Source of the DNA: Ichthyophis bannanicus
Lineage: Eukaryota; Chordata; Amphibia; Gymnophiona; Ichthyophiidae
Direction: 5' to 3'
Assembly (NCBI GenBank): GCA_033557465.1
Contig: CM066051.1
Location: forward strand, 105,687,026-105,751,025
DNA length: 64,000 nt
The translations under genes and the position numbers were made by a program. The notes under the pieces are model-generated. The model was not told the DNA's origin. It was given only the letters and a program-made list of their open reading frames with translations, and made no database searches. Position 1 is the first letter of the stretch; every line of letters starts with the position of its first letter. This document shows positions 30,511-41,517 of this stretch, piece after piece.

Positions 30511-30715
30511 AACATTTCTCTTGCTGGAGTCTGCTCTGTTATTAGAATGCTGGTGTGATGAGATAATGCACAGAACCCTTATAATGTGACATCATCAAAA
30601 CCTGTGATTCTGTGTCTCCATCTGCTGGTGATAGGACATAACCCATGCCTCCGGACTGAACTGGAGAGACTAAAGGAAAGAAAATTAGCAGGTAAGGCCT
30701 AACTTTACCTTACTC
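30511..30715 (+). repeat. DIRS-A2 right terminal repeat, end part
   Basis: Resumes after A3 and ends with gactgaactggagagactaa and aaaattagcaggtaaggcct, the A-family terminus including the outward splice-donor-like caggtaagg (30689-30697). 30716-31159 shows nothing further recognisable apart from a g-run of 12 at about 31117. Confidence 0.65.
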
Positions 30716-31151
30716 TACTCAGGGGATGCATTCATCCTTTCAAGAGGTCACTGTGTAAACTGGGTTTTGCTCAGTTCTGTGGGAAATAAAAAAAATCAAA
30801 GAATTGCCATCTCTGGCCCAAAGTGCAGATCAGATCACATGTGCACATAGGGAGCAGAAGCTCATTGGATCTGTACCAGGTGCAGTGACCTGGGTCCAAA
30901 TCATGTGAAAAAAAACAAATAACTGCCCATGTCACCTCTTATTGAAAGAGTTTGGTATCTGGAGTGCGGATCTGACTTCCTGTAAGGGGAGAATAACATG
31001 GTGACCCTCATGACAGCCATGGCTCCGGTGACCCTTGCCCCACCTCCTTATTTCCATATCCACAGTGAGGGTCTAGCTCGCCATACAAGAGTGCAGGGAG
31101 CCAGTGCTGGACTGGGGGGGGGGGGGGGTGTGTGCTTGTTGGGGCCCTTTA

Positions 31152-31271
<120 letters not shown>

Positions 31272-31694
31272 TTAGCATGCTTCACCCCCCCACCCACCCC
31301 TCTACCCCACCAGAGCACATGCTTCCCTGTCCCCCAGGGCACGCACTCCCCTGCCTCATATGCTGGGAGGTGAGCAGCAAAATTAACCAACAGCTTAATC
31401 CAGTAAACTTTACCTGTGCAGCCAGAGTTACATGGACAAAATTTAAATGAGAGGGGGGGACATTTAAGAAGCTGACACAGGTAACTCAGGACAGTCTTTC
31501 ACCATGATTAGAATTATATTCAGAGCTATGCAGAGAATGCTGAGTGCATAAGCTTAAACACCTTCCCCCTCCGCCAGTTATGTAGATATACTTTAGCTAC
31601 TTCAATGATCAGGAATTTCAAACTGCAGGGTTTGTGCAACTAAAATCAAAAGTCCTCCAGACAAATCTTTTAAGAATGGCCCTAAGTGTGATCA

Positions 31695-31919
<225 letters not shown>

Positions 31920-32357
31920 TCATGTCTCAGAAAAAATCTCCCAGTAGTAGTGGTAGTATTTAGCCCAGGCCTTTCCAGGAGAAGATCAAGACATTAAGGT
32001 AAATTCAGGTACAGGCTGTGCTCTTCGCGGCTGCAAGCCCCCTCTGTACTCAAAAAGGCATGCCTCTCAGCCTCACTGACTTGTGTCACTCTTGGCGTCT
32101 CCCCTGAATTTCATTTACCCAAGCCCCCTGGCATTAATCCCCAGCACAAACTGCCATGTTTCCCTAACCCCTCTCCAAAATCAGAGGTCTGCAGGCTTCT
32201 CCAACACTAATTCCTGTTTAAAGGGGAACAGTTTTTAGCAATCTGAATTTGTTCCTCCTGTGCTACTTGGTCTCTACCTCCATTATCCACTTGTCCCTAA
32301 CCTCAAACGTTGTTCTGGTTCTTCTGTATGGAGTAGTACATCCATGTGTACAGCTCA

Positions 32358-32759
<402 letters not shown>

Positions 32760-32791
32760 TCACTTGCCCTCGAATGTCACACCTTCTCCCC

Positions 32792-32937
32792 AAATAGATT
32801 ATTAACTGCTATTATTACCTATATGCTTGTTGTTATCTGATTTGTAATTTGTTTTAAAAAATAAAATGTGAGGGGGAAGATCTCAGAGTAAATGCAAGGG
32901 CTATTACAAAATTGGCCCATATCATTAAAGCCATTAT
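32792..32937 (-). repeat. Dispersed repeat, inverted copy of 41503-41517 + 42636-42772
   Basis: 146 bases that match, reverse complemented, the sequence flanking the solo LTR at 41518-42635 (for example cctatatgcttgttgt and gatctcag-gtaaa). It preserves the uninterrupted target site atcattaaagccattat. The repeat family is unknown. Confidence 0.85.
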
Positions 32938-33039
32938 TATCATGCCCTCAGTAGAGCCATCTTAGGTAAATCCAGCCTCCCTTCAATGCCAATGCATACG
33001 CTTTTGTCATTTATTCAGATAAAAGATAAATAAGCTAAG

Positions 33040-33790
33040 TGTATCCGCAGTCTTGAAGGACTACCAAAAGAGACTGCTACAGCTGGAAATAGATCTGCCC
33101 TTGTAAGCATTTATCTTCTGGAATATACTCCAAATCTTGGGGAAAAGGGAATTCTTTGGGTTAAAGCTGATAAATCTATGTATTTTAGAATTCAGTAGTT
33201 TTGCTGAGTCAGTCAGATCTTGGTATCACCAGAGAGCTTTTCATTTAAATCAAATCAGAGTATAGCTTAGCATAGAAAGTAAAATAGAGTAAATAGTCTC
33301 TGAAATAAATTTGTTTCTAGAGAGCTTTTTTATTTAAATCAAATCAGAGTATAACTTAGCATACAAATAGAATAAATAGTCTCTGAGTAGAAAGAAATAA
33401 ACTAATTTCTAGAGACCTTTACAAAGAGGCCCTCCAGTTATGAGGCAAAAGATCTGTGAAGTTGTCTTAAATAGGTGTTAAAGCTAAGTGACAGACTGAA
33501 GGGGCAATTTGAAAGGCCCCCTCTATCAAACCAAGGGCTGTGTGAATCACACAGTAAACTGGTAAGACTTTACCTTAGAAGCACAGGTCAGCACACTGTG
33601 TAGAAAGACAGGTTTTTTTTTAAGTCTTCTTCCCTCCCACCCCCCCACCCCCGGGGATTATCTTAGCTTTATAGGCTCTTAAACCTATTAAAGGAAAGGA
33701 GGTGCCCATATTCACTTTCAGGTGAGGCTGGTTATCCTCATCAGGAATACATTAATTAAGGACTTGAGATTAATCTAGAGGTGAACAAAG
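33040..33790 (+). repeat. L1-type LINE leader relic with tandem duplication
   Basis: 33050-33180 resembles the LINE leader at 5187-5295 (cagtcttgaaggact ... agatctgc ... ttgtaag). It is followed by two tandem copies of about 95 bases at 33230-33420 (tttaaatcaaatcagagtat in each). After 33420 the sequence shows no coding. An (att)n run begins at 33801. It may be the 5' end of another LINE of that family. Confidence 0.5.
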
Positions 33791-33794
33791 TCCA

Positions 33795-34260
33795 TTAAAC
33801 ATATTATTATTATTATTATTAAGCATTTATAAAGTGCTACCAAACATACACAGCGCTGTACAGACACAAAAGAAGATGGTCCCTGCTCAAAGAGCTTGCA
33901 GTCTACAAGACAAACATACAGGACAAAATAATACAATAGGAATAAGGGCAATAGAAGTTGAAACACAAATGAGGGGATTAAGAATCAAAGTCAGACTCAA
34001 AGAGGTGAGTCTTGAGCATGGACTTGAAGAGGGAGAAGGAAGAGATTTGACGCAGGGACAGGGGCAGGTTGTTCAAGGCAAATGGAGCAGCAAGGTCAAA
34101 AGAACAAAGCCTGGAGTTAGCAGAAGAAGAGAATAGCATAGAGAGAAGGAAGGTAGAAGAACACCGAAGATCACGAGGATGTATAGGGAGAGAGAAGAAA
34201 GGAAAGGTAAGGGGGAGCAGCAGAGTGAATGTGTTAGGTATAATTGTATTAGTATAAGTA
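33795..34260 (-). mobile_element. L2/CR1-like LINE 3' end, inverted relative to 1-815
   Basis: Reverse complement reads LFKSMLKTHLF-like coding (about 34050-33990), then a 3' UTR with gcaagctctttgagcagggac and the end tgtacagcgctgtgtatgt, matching the LINE at 1-815. The tail is (aat)n on the minus strand at 33801-33822. Confidence 0.65.
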
Positions 34261-34319
34261 TCCCCAGCAAACCTAAGTAAGTAAACAACTTAAATATCTA
34301 AGCACAACCTTAAAACTAA

Positions 34320-35230
34320 GATGCAGACAGCAGTCCAGCAACGAGATGGGGGCTTTCCAGTCTTTTGCATTGAGTGTCACATGTATGATTTTCTCCCAGT
34401 TGGTGAGGGGTCTTACATGTGCACTAGGTGCAAGGAGCTCTTTGCTCTCAGGGAATGAGTCTGATCTCTGGAGGTTAGAGTAGCAGACTTGGAGGACATA
34501 AGGAAGACAGAGAGGTACATAGACAAGACCTACAGGGATATAGTACTGAAGTTCCACCTCCAGTCTGGCAGCCTCCCTATTGTTATGGGGAAGAGAGGTC
34601 ACGTGACAGGGGAGCATCACCCTGGTGTTCAGGAAGTGATCCTGTAGCTAGGATCTGTCCTCGAAGTGATGTAAAACTCTCTTGCACTGAGGTTTCTCCA
34701 TGTGCCCATGAGGGAAGGGTTAGGACAGTCATTATAGTTGGCAAGTCGATCATTAGGCATGTAGATAGCTGGGTGGCTGGCGGACGCGAGGATTCCCTGG
34801 TAACATGCCTGCCTGGTGCGAAGGTAGCGGACCTCATGCGCCACCTAGACAAGGTCTTAGATAGTGCTGGGGAGGAGTCTGCTGTCTTGGTACATGTTGG
34901 CACCAATGACATAGGAAAGTGTGGTAGGGAGGTTCTGGAGGCCAAATTTAGGCTTTTAGGTATGAAGATGAAATCCAGAACTTACAGGGTAGCATTCTCA
35001 GAAATGCTTCCTTTTTTACATGCAGGACCCAAAAGGCAGGCAGAGCTCCAGAGTATTGCATGGATGAGACAGTGATGCAAAGAAGAGGGTTTTGGATTTG
35101 TTAGGAACTGAGGAACATTCTGGGGAAGGGAGGGGCACTTTCGAAGGGATGGGCTCCACCTTAACCAGGATGGAACCAGGCTGCTGGCATTAACCTTTAA
35201 AAAGGAGATAAAAAAAACTGCTCTAACTAG
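34320..35230 (+). pseudogene. CR1 ORF1: zinc-finger-like start and esterase-like domain
   Basis: Begins near MQTAVQQRDGG with FCIECHMYDF and YMCTRCKELFAL, a CxxC ... CxxC finger, then a short coiled-coil-like stretch (VADLEDIRKTERY). After several stops comes the esterase-like domain (SGNH type): SIIRHVDSWVAG (here K precedes S, so the GDS Asp is lost), VHVGTNDIGKCG and SEMLPFLHAG, then EGFGFVRN and DGLHLNQDGTRLLA, which carries the late His block. At least four stop codons make it non-functional. It is the longest of three CR1 ORF1 copies here and shows the complete domain order. Confidence 0.75.
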
Positions 35231-35399
35231 ATAACAGGGGAAAGCTGACAGTCGCCTAGGATGCATAGTTCGGAAGGATGTATCCTTGACGGATACAAGC
35301 AAAAGAGGGAAGTTGGCATCCTGACAGAAAGGTTCCAATAAAGATAAAAATAACCCAAATGCCCTTAAGCATACAGAACTTAAAGATTCCAAAATTACC

Positions 35400-36408
35400 C
35401 CTGCCTACAGATAAACAGATTCATATGAATAAAATACAACCTCTAAAAATGCTTTTATGCAAATGCTAGAAGTCTAAAAAACAAGATGTGAGAATTAGAA
35501 TATATAGCATTAAATGAAAAATTAGATAATTGTTATCTCAGAGACATGGTGGAAGGAAGACAACCAGGGGGACACTCTGATTCCTGGGTACAAATTATAT
35601 AGCAATGATAGAGTATATCAAATTGGTGGAGGGGTTGCATTCTATCTTAGAGAGGGCATTGAGTCACAAAAGATTAAAGTTTTGCATGAAACAAAAAATA
35701 CACTGTAGAATCTCTATGGATTGAAATTCCATATAAAAAGGGGAAGGCGATGGCAGTGGGGGTGTACTATCAACCGCCTGGCCAGAATGAACAAATCGAT
35801 GTTGAAATGCTCATAGAAATCAGGGAAGCTAACAAAAGTTACAACACAGTAATAATAAAGAGAAATTAGACTTATCTGCTAATTATTGTTCCTTGAGGAA
35901 CTCTAGTCCAGTCCCTGCAAAGGTTAAAGATTTACATCAAACAATATTCCACGCTTTAAGAAAAGTGGAAGGAAGTGCAATAAACTGCCATCATGGTTTA
36001 AAGATGAGGTCAGAGAGGCTGTTGTAGCCAAAAAAGCATCTTTTAGGAAATGGAAAAGGGAGCCAAATGACAAAAACTGGAAACAATAAGCACTGGCAAG
36101 TTAGATGCAAGGCTTTGATAAGGAAGGCAAAGAGAGTTTGAAAAAAAGCTTGCTATGGAAGCAAAAACACATAATAAAAACATTTTCAAGTACATTCATA
36201 GCAAAAAACATGAGAGTCAGTTGGACCATTAGATGATAGAGGGGTAAAAGTGGCGCTAAGGGAGGACAAGGCCATAGTGGAGAGACTAAATGAATTCCTT
36301 GCTTCAGTCTTTACTGAAGAAGATGTAGGAAAGTTACCCATGACTGAAACGGTATTTAAAGGTGATGCACTGGAAGAACTGAAAGAAATATTGATAAACC
36401 AGGAAAGC
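35400..36408 (+). pseudogene. CR1 ORF2 endonuclease and linker remnants
   Basis: Broken frames with endonuclease-type text (LIPGYKLYSNDRVYQIGGGV, AFYLREGIESQKIKV) at 35580-35680 and linker text to DALEELKEILI at 36360-36400. A 63-base DIRS-A terminal fragment replaces part of the gene at 35863-35925. Coding is lost. Confidence 0.6.
35863..35925. repeat. DIRS-A terminal fragment inside CR1
   Basis: gagaaattagacttatctgc ... ggaactctagtccagtccct matches the left end of DIRS-A1 (7250-7310). It has no partner repeat nearby and replaces CR1 endonuclease sequence, so it is probably the scar of a deleted DIRS or of a repair event. Confidence 0.7.
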
Positions 36409-36474
36409 GTAGTTACTCACCTGTAACAGGTGATCTCCGGGAACAGCAGGAATGTAGTCTTCACATATGGGTAT

Positions 36475-37416
36475 TGTCATAGAGCAGGAGCTAATAAAAG
36501 TGAGGATATAGGAAAAGAAGCTGTCTGTCCCAGAACAAATAAGGTGCAGAGAATGCAATTGTCTAGCAAAACAGCTAGAGGGAGCAGGCGTGCACTTACA
36601 AAGGCTGAGTGGACACACCTAGCTAATCAGCAGCACCTGAGAACTAGCCCGGGAAGCTCAAAGGCAGAAGACCTTTATAAGCAAGGGGCTGGAGACAGAA
36701 AGCAGAGCAGCACTGGTGAGCAGAGCAGCACCGGAGAGCAGAGCACTGTTGAGAAACGGAACAGTGGAACCAGGACTAGTGGCACGGCTGCAGGAACTAG
36801 AAGTGAACCAGAAGGTCCCAGGGAGAAAGACAGACGGAGGAGAGTCAGTCCTGTGGAAGTCGTGGTAGCCAGAAACTCCAGAGGTAAAGAGCTAAGAAGC
36901 AGGAAGCCAGGCTTGGAGAGAGGCCTACGCTTGCCAGAAAGCCCGGAGACCAGATTGAAAGGTACCAGAAGCTTTCAAGAGAAAGATTGTCAGAGAGACT
37001 GTGTCCTAAGGGAAATACCTGAGGTGGACACTTCCAGCTATGCCTATTACAGGAAACCAAGGTATGATGATTCTTTATTCATGAAGAAAGGCTCAGCTGC
37101 TAGAAGCCCTTATAAAACAGATGCCCAGTTTAAAGGAAGAGAAAGCAGGCCAGAGTTTCACCAGCCAAGATATAGAGGCTATAAAACAGGCCATGCTCAT
37201 TTAAGAACCTTAGAACAACTGTATGGAAAACAAGGGAACAGAAATAGGGACTGGCCAGTGATAACAGCCAGAGAATGCCCCAGCTCAGAAGAAGATAATA
37301 GTGATTTAGAACCGATGCAAGTGGAGCTTACAGACCCTATTTCCTCATCTCAGGAGGAATTGATGGATTGTTCCATGTGTGTTGTGGGTAGTTTGGAATC
37401 ACTGTCGGCACTGTGA
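36475..37416 (+). CDS. Open frame across solo LTR 1 (313 codons, no own start)
   Basis: The frame is open from the first LTR base (TGT CAT AGA) to a stop at 37414-37416. The product is basic and Ser/Arg/Glu-rich, without transmembrane or signal segments. It includes short repeats STGEQ near residue 75, basic runs near residue 105, a Tyr-rich middle (SSYAYYRKPRYDD) and an acidic C-terminus (SSEEDNSDLEPMQVE, then LMDCSMCV). The LTR at 41518 has an open frame in the same phase ending in DPEPMDCTICLSDD. No ATG lies early in the LTR part, so a protein would start in the lost internal region and run into the 3' LTR, as known for some retroviral accessory genes. The region is purine-rich, so chance openness is possible. 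No known family recognised. Confidence 0.4.
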   Translation, partial: CHRAGANKSEDIGKEAVCPRTNKVQRMQLSSKTARGSRRALTKAEWTHLANQQHLRTSPGSSKAEDLYKQGAGDRKQSSTGEQSSTGEQSTVEKRNSGTRTSGTAAGTRSEPEGPREKDRRRRVSPVEVVVARNSRGKELRSRKPGLERGLRLPESPETRLKGTRSFQEKDCQRDCVLREIPEVDTSSYAYYRKPRYDDSLFMKKGSAARSPYKTDAQFKGRESRPEFHQPRYRGYKTGHAHLRTLEQLYGKQGNRNRDWPVITARECPSSEEDNSDLEPMQVELTDPISSSQEELMDCSMCVVGSLESLSAL

Positions 37417-37808
37417 GCCTTACAGATATTACCTTAAGAAGTTTTCATATTTGTGCTGAATGAAAGAAGAAGGTTCAGACATGTAATTTACTCCAATGTT
37501 GAAAGAATCCTTGGTTAAATTCCTTTCTACGACTGTGAAGATTATAACAGTTTACTTTGTACCTTGAGTTTGGTTTATGCCTGAAAAGAAGGACTTTCTT
37601 TAATTTTTGTAGCCCAACAAATTTTTTTGTGAAAAGGGAAATAAAAGCCTTATTCTCCCTCCATTTGGCTTACATGACTTATTTGCACCAGGAGCAGGAC
37701 TACATAGACCAGGCTGCACCTGGCCTTAAAGAACCCTCCTCTCCTAAAATTAACTATATGCCCAACCTCCCCGTTCAGCCACCGGCCACCAGGGGAAGGT
37801 TGGCGACA
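36475..37808 (+). mobile_element. Solo LTR 1 (1,334 bp) with embedded open frame
   Basis: Begins tgtcatagagcagg and ends aaggttggcgaca, with gtat on both sides (36471-36474 and 37809-37812). Removing it restores the DIRS-B2 repeat cacatatgggtatcgtcggt. TATA-like tttataa is at 36674-36680 and aataaa at 37640-37645. Termini (tgt...aca), promoter and polyadenylation signals and a 4-bp duplication are those of an LTR retroelement. No internal region or second LTR is present. A related, diverged LTR lies at 41518-42635. The distance from TATA to aataaa is about 965 bases, much longer than in most LTRs. Confidence 0.82.
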
Positions 37809-37812
37809 GTAT

Positions 37813-38173
37813 CGTCGGTACTGACGGAGCCTGCGCGGGAACGCTCCCCAGCATCCAATAGGAAAGCTTTTGGGAGCATCCCACAGTGCCTGCGTGCTGC
37901 CTTCCCGCCTTTCCCAATTGTCCCTCTCCAGTTCTTCGTTTTCCGCGGAGCTGACAGGTCGCACATCCTGTCACCGCAGAAAATAATTCCCTTCTATTCA
38001 TTTTTGTGGTCGCGTCTGCCTTCCTTCGACGCTACACCGATATCGCCGGTTCTTCTTTCTTTTTTTCAAAAAAACCCCAAAAAAACACCTTTTCTTCTGG
38101 AGTCTTTTCCAGGTTTTTTTCTCCTCAGGTGCCACGCGCCATTTTGGGCACTAGGCCCAACTTTTCCTTTAAA
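37813..38173 (+). other. DIRS-B2 inverted repeat (second part) and leader
   Basis: Contains gctttt-gggagcatcccac, related to the B1 repeat at 16375-16440, and the leader motif ttttccgcggagc shared with B1 at 16453. It ends at the gag ATG (38174). Confidence 0.65.
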
Positions 38174-39257
38174 ATGGAAAAACCTGCTTCGGGTTTTAAA
38201 AAGTGTTCCAAGTGTGGCGGTATCATTTCCGTCATCGACACCCATGAGTGGTGTCTCAAATGTTTAGGCCCTGACCACTCTATTTCGGAGTGTGTAGCCT
38301 GTGGGATGATGTCGAAGAGGGGCCGGTAGAACCGAGCTGCTAAACTTAGCACCCTTTTTCCCTCCGATGCAGCCTCTGTGGCATCGACGTCTTCCAGGGC
38401 TTCGTCTTTCTCCCATGGATCTCAGGTAACTAAACATAAATCTAGCCAAAGGGTAGATCTCCCTCTAAGCATCGAGATGCCTCTGGCGTTGCCCTTGAGG
38501 GACTTTCACCGGCAAAATTGCCACGGCGGGAGGCTTCGGCTTCCAAAGCATTAACAGGGCTCCAGGATGTTCTCGAGGCCTCAACCTCGGCAGAACTACT
38601 GGTGCCTTGCTCTGGGGTACCGGCTGCTTTATCCGGTACCGATACCCAAGCATCAGCAGCGTCAATAGACCAGAGATTCTTGGCTATTGAATGCAGTCTG
38701 GCGGCTCTTCTCACGGCCTTGATGCCCTTGAAACCGCTTCAGACAATTCAACCGGTACCGGCACCAACTCTAGTACCGGTATCGACTGCATCGACATCGG
38801 CAGGTATTCTACTGGGACCGAGTCATGCTTATCCATCCGGTATCGACAAGTTGGTACCGGACCCCTCCGATGCCGACTTCAATCGAACCGTGCCTTGCAC
38901 GATCACCCGGATCAGAGGTACTTTGAATCCTCGGATGAGTCTGAAGACTCTGAAAGCTCTGCCGATACCAGAGTACTTCTTCCTGAGGATTCTTCTTCTC
39001 CTCAGCATAGGATGTCGCCACCAGAGGATATGTCCTTTCAGGATTTTATCCGAGATGTGGCTCGAGGTCTTTCCATCACAGTGGCTCCTGAAATAGAGCC
39101 TAGGGCAAAGGAATTAGAAATCCTACAATACCCTAAAGCTCCCAAGGAGGCAGCTACCTTACCTATTCATGAGATCTTGCATGATCTGATGTTAAGGATG
39201 TGGGAAACACCTCTAACCACATCTCCTCACTCTCGAAGACTCGACACCATGTATTGA
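38174..39257 (+). pseudogene. DIRS-B2 gag remnant
   Basis: Starts MEKPASGFKKCSKCGGIISV, then DTHEWCLKCLGPDHSI and CVACGMMSKRG, the same three-part zinc-binding N-terminus as B1. A TAG at 38327-38329 interrupts it, and coding then passes through several frames. Later pieces at 38691-39257 include DSEDSESSADTRVL and ISITVAPEIEPRAKELEIL-like text (SITVAPEIEPRAKEL). It retains the gag middle that B1 lacks. It is dead. Confidence 0.65.
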
Positions 39258-39866
39258 GTTCCCTCCTGTCCTGAGTTTCAGAAGACTCAGCTACCACACC
39301 ATTCCATGGTGGTGGAATCAGCTATGAGAAGGATCAAGAGTGCAAAAAGGCATGCATCTAATCCTCCAGGACGTGAGTGTAGGACTCTTGACGCCTTTGG
39401 ACATCGAACCTTCCAGGCTTCCATGCTTTCTGCTAGGATCAGTTCCTATATTTTATATATGGGAATGTTCCTTAAGGAGGTCACAGGAGATTTAGAGCTT
39501 ATGGAAGATATATTACAACTATTTGATAAACTAAAGAGTAGCAAATCAACTGGACCGGATGGTATACATCCAAGAGTGTTGAAAGAACTGAAATATGAGA
39601 TTACAGATCTACTATTAGTAATCTGAGAACTATCATTAAAATCACCTGTAATACCTGAAGATTAGCAAATGGCCAATGTAATGCAAATTTTTAAAAAGGG
39701 TTTAAGGGGTGATCCGGGAAACTACAGACCAGTGAGCCTGACATCAGTACCGGGCAAAATGGTAGAAACATTATAAAGAAGAAAATTACTGAACATGTAG
39801 ATAGTCAAGCTTTAATTTGAGAAAGCCAATATGGCTTTAGCCAAGAATGGTCTTGTTTAAAGTTTA

Positions 39867-39960
39867 GTAAGACATAAATTATAATCTGCCACCTTTGCTG
39901 GGCAGACTAGATGGACCATACTGGTCTTTATCTGCCATAATATACTATGTTACTATATTT
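39867..39960 (+). mobile_element. CR1 3' UTR end fragment
   Basis: gctgggcagactagatggac, tactggtctttatctgcc and tactatgttactat are the CR1 tail also found at 60749-60822. It interrupts the RT remnant, so it is a very short, 5'-truncated insertion. Confidence 0.7.
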
Positions 39961-40620
39961 TTTTTGAAAGTGTGAATAAACAGATACACTATATCCCCAG
40001 GGATCTGTGCTGGGTCTGCTGCTATTTAACATATTCGTAAATAACCTGGAAATGGAAATAACAAGTGAGGTAATCAAATCTGCAGATGACACAAAACTAT
40101 TCAAAGTTGTTAAAACCCAAGAGGATTGTGAAAAATTGCAAGAGGACCTTGATAAATTGGAAAACTGAACATCAAATGGCAGATGAAGTTTAATGTGGAC
40201 ACGTGCAAAGTTATGCACCTAGGAAAGAACATCTATGGTTACACGATGCAAGGTTCCACATTAGGAACCATCACCCAGGAAAAAGATTTAGGCGTCATCG
40301 TGGATAACACATTGAAACCCTCTATCTAGTGTGCAGCGGCGGCCAAGAGAGGAAATAGAATGCTAAGTATCATAAGGAAAGGAATGGAGAATTATACTGC
40401 CTCTGTATTGTCCGTGGTGTGACTGCACCACGAATACTGTGTGCAGTTCTGGTCATCGTATTTAAATGGCAGAATTAGAAAAGATACAGAGAAGAGCGAT
40501 GAAAATGGTAAAGGGGATGGAAGGATACCCCTATGAGGAGAGGCTTAAAGGGTTAGGGCTTTTCAACCTGGAAAAGAGACGGCTGAGGGGAGATATGATA
40601 GAGGTCTATAAATTAATGAA

Positions 40621-40918
40621 TTTATTTTATTTATTTATTTATTTACATTCTCTTATATACCGCGCTATTCTGCATCAGTGCGGTTTACATTGAACAAACT
40701 GAAATTACATTGAACAGGGCATTATAACTTGGAGATAACTATTTTACAGGGAACATGGGCTATGGAGGGTTAAGTGGCTTGCCCAAGACCACAAGGAGCA
40801 CCTGTGGGACTAGAAACCCCAGTCCTTCCGGCCCAAGGTTGCTGTCCTCTAGTGGGATTTGAACCCCTGACCTTCCGGCCTGAAGTACCTTGCCCCAACC
40901 ACTAGGCTACTCCTCCAC
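40621..40918 (-). mobile_element. tRNA-derived SINE, full length (298 bp)
   Basis: Minus orientation, flanked by aatgaa (40615-40620 and 40919-40924). The head reads gtggaggagtagcctagtgg, with an A box tagcctagtgg and a B box ggttcaaatcc (about 40855-40866), giving an RNA polymerase III promoter. The body has gtcttgggcaagccacttaa, and the 3' end gtaaaccgcactgatgcag ... gcgcggtatataag plus (aaat)n is shared with the L2-like LINE at 15341-16359, which probably supplies its reverse transcriptase. Confidence 0.88.
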
Positions 40919-41394
40919 AATGAAGTGGAACGGGTAAACGTAGATCAATTGTTTACACCATCAAAAAGTAGAAAGACTAGGTGACAGGCATTGAAGCTAC
41001 AGTGTAACCCATTTAAGACTAATAAGAGAAAATATTTTTCCACTCAACGAGCAATGAAACTTTGGAATTAGTTACTGGAAAATGTAGTAAAAGCTGTAAG
41101 TGTAGCTGGGTTTAAAAAAGGCTTGGATAAGTTCCTGAAGGAAAGGTCCATAAACCATTATTAAAGGGGACCCGGGAAATCCACTGCTTGACCCAATACA
41201 AGCATTGTGGAACCTGTGTCTTGTGGGGAAACTGCTAGGTACTTGTGACCTAGATTGGCCACTGTTGGAAACAGGATACTGGGCTTGCTGGACCTTGGCC
41301 TGACCCAGTATGGCATGTCTTATGTTCTTATGTTATATTTTATGATTAAATGACAAGTATCTATGCATTGGCACTGATGAGAGGTTGGAGTTAG

Positions 41395-41502
41395 TTAACT
41401 GATTTTATATACCGCTCTATTTCACAGTCAGAGCGGTTTATATACAACACTGAATAGTGAACAGTAACATTGTTTACATATAACAGGCTGATAACTTGAC
41501 CT
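41395..41502 (-). mobile_element. SINE/LINE 3'-tail fragment
   Basis: Contains tataccgctctatttcacag and gcggtttatat on the plus strand, the shared L2-like tail in minus orientation. The ends are uncertain. Confidence 0.6.
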
Positions 41503-41517
41503 ATAATGGCTTTAATG

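Larger units (their letters stand above)
7220..30715 (+). mobile_element. DIRS-A2: old plus-strand DIRS split by three later DIRS insertions
   Basis: Reading only the pieces that belong together gives one decayed DIRS in plus orientation: leader 7220-7249; leader and gag 13291-15260; RT, RNase H and recombinase 20916-23480; right terminal and internal repeats 23490-23831 and 30511-30715. The gaps hold DIRS-A1, DIRS-B1 and DIRS-A3. The junctions agree: across the B1 insertion the RT codons read ...RYSI then LVVPKK. The left terminal repeat was not found; the element seems truncated at 7220, next to CR1. The right end (30680-30715) reads ggaaagaaaattagcaggta, the family A terminus. Confidence 0.75.
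36409..39466 (+). mobile_element. DIRS-B2: 5' part of a family B DIRS inserted in CR1
   Basis: Starts gtagttactcacctgtaaca, the family B terminus, followed by the inverted repeat with cacatatgggta. The repeat continues after the solo LTR (37813: cgtcggtactgacggagcct). A gag-like gene follows to about 39257. RT, recombinase and the right repeat are missing, and CR1 coding resumes near 39467. The terminus carries the extension that B1 has only at its right end. Confidence 0.7.
39467..41110 (+). pseudogene. CR1 ORF2 reverse transcriptase remnants
   Basis: KSSKSTGPDGIHPRVLKEL (39535-39590) and NYRPVSLTSVPGKMVE (39722) are the RT fingers. After a foreign CR1 tail, GSVLGLLLFNIFVNNLEMEI and SADDTKLFKVV (40010-40110) give the palm with the catalytic [20 protein letters not shown] and [19 protein letters not shown] (40475-40610) are the C-terminal region, split from its end (SVAGFKKGLDKFLKE, about 41100) by a SINE. 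Stops are numerous. Confidence 0.75.
34320..41395 (+). mobile_element. CR1 LINE, long copy broken by later insertions
   Basis: Pieces in order: ORF1 (34325-35230), ORF2 endonuclease and linker (35400-36408), RT start (39467-39866), RT palm to end (39990-40620 and 40919-41110) and 3' UTR to about 41340 (cagtatggcatgtcttatgt). They are separated by a DIRS-A fragment, DIRS-B2 with a solo LTR, a second CR1 tail and a SINE. The order and orientation fit one original element of about 4.5 kb. All reading frames carry stops. Confidence 0.65.

Noticed and set aside
40850..40918. A tRNA gene
   Set aside because: The A and B boxes are part of a SINE with target duplications and a LINE tail; there is no tRNA cloverleaf end or terminator.
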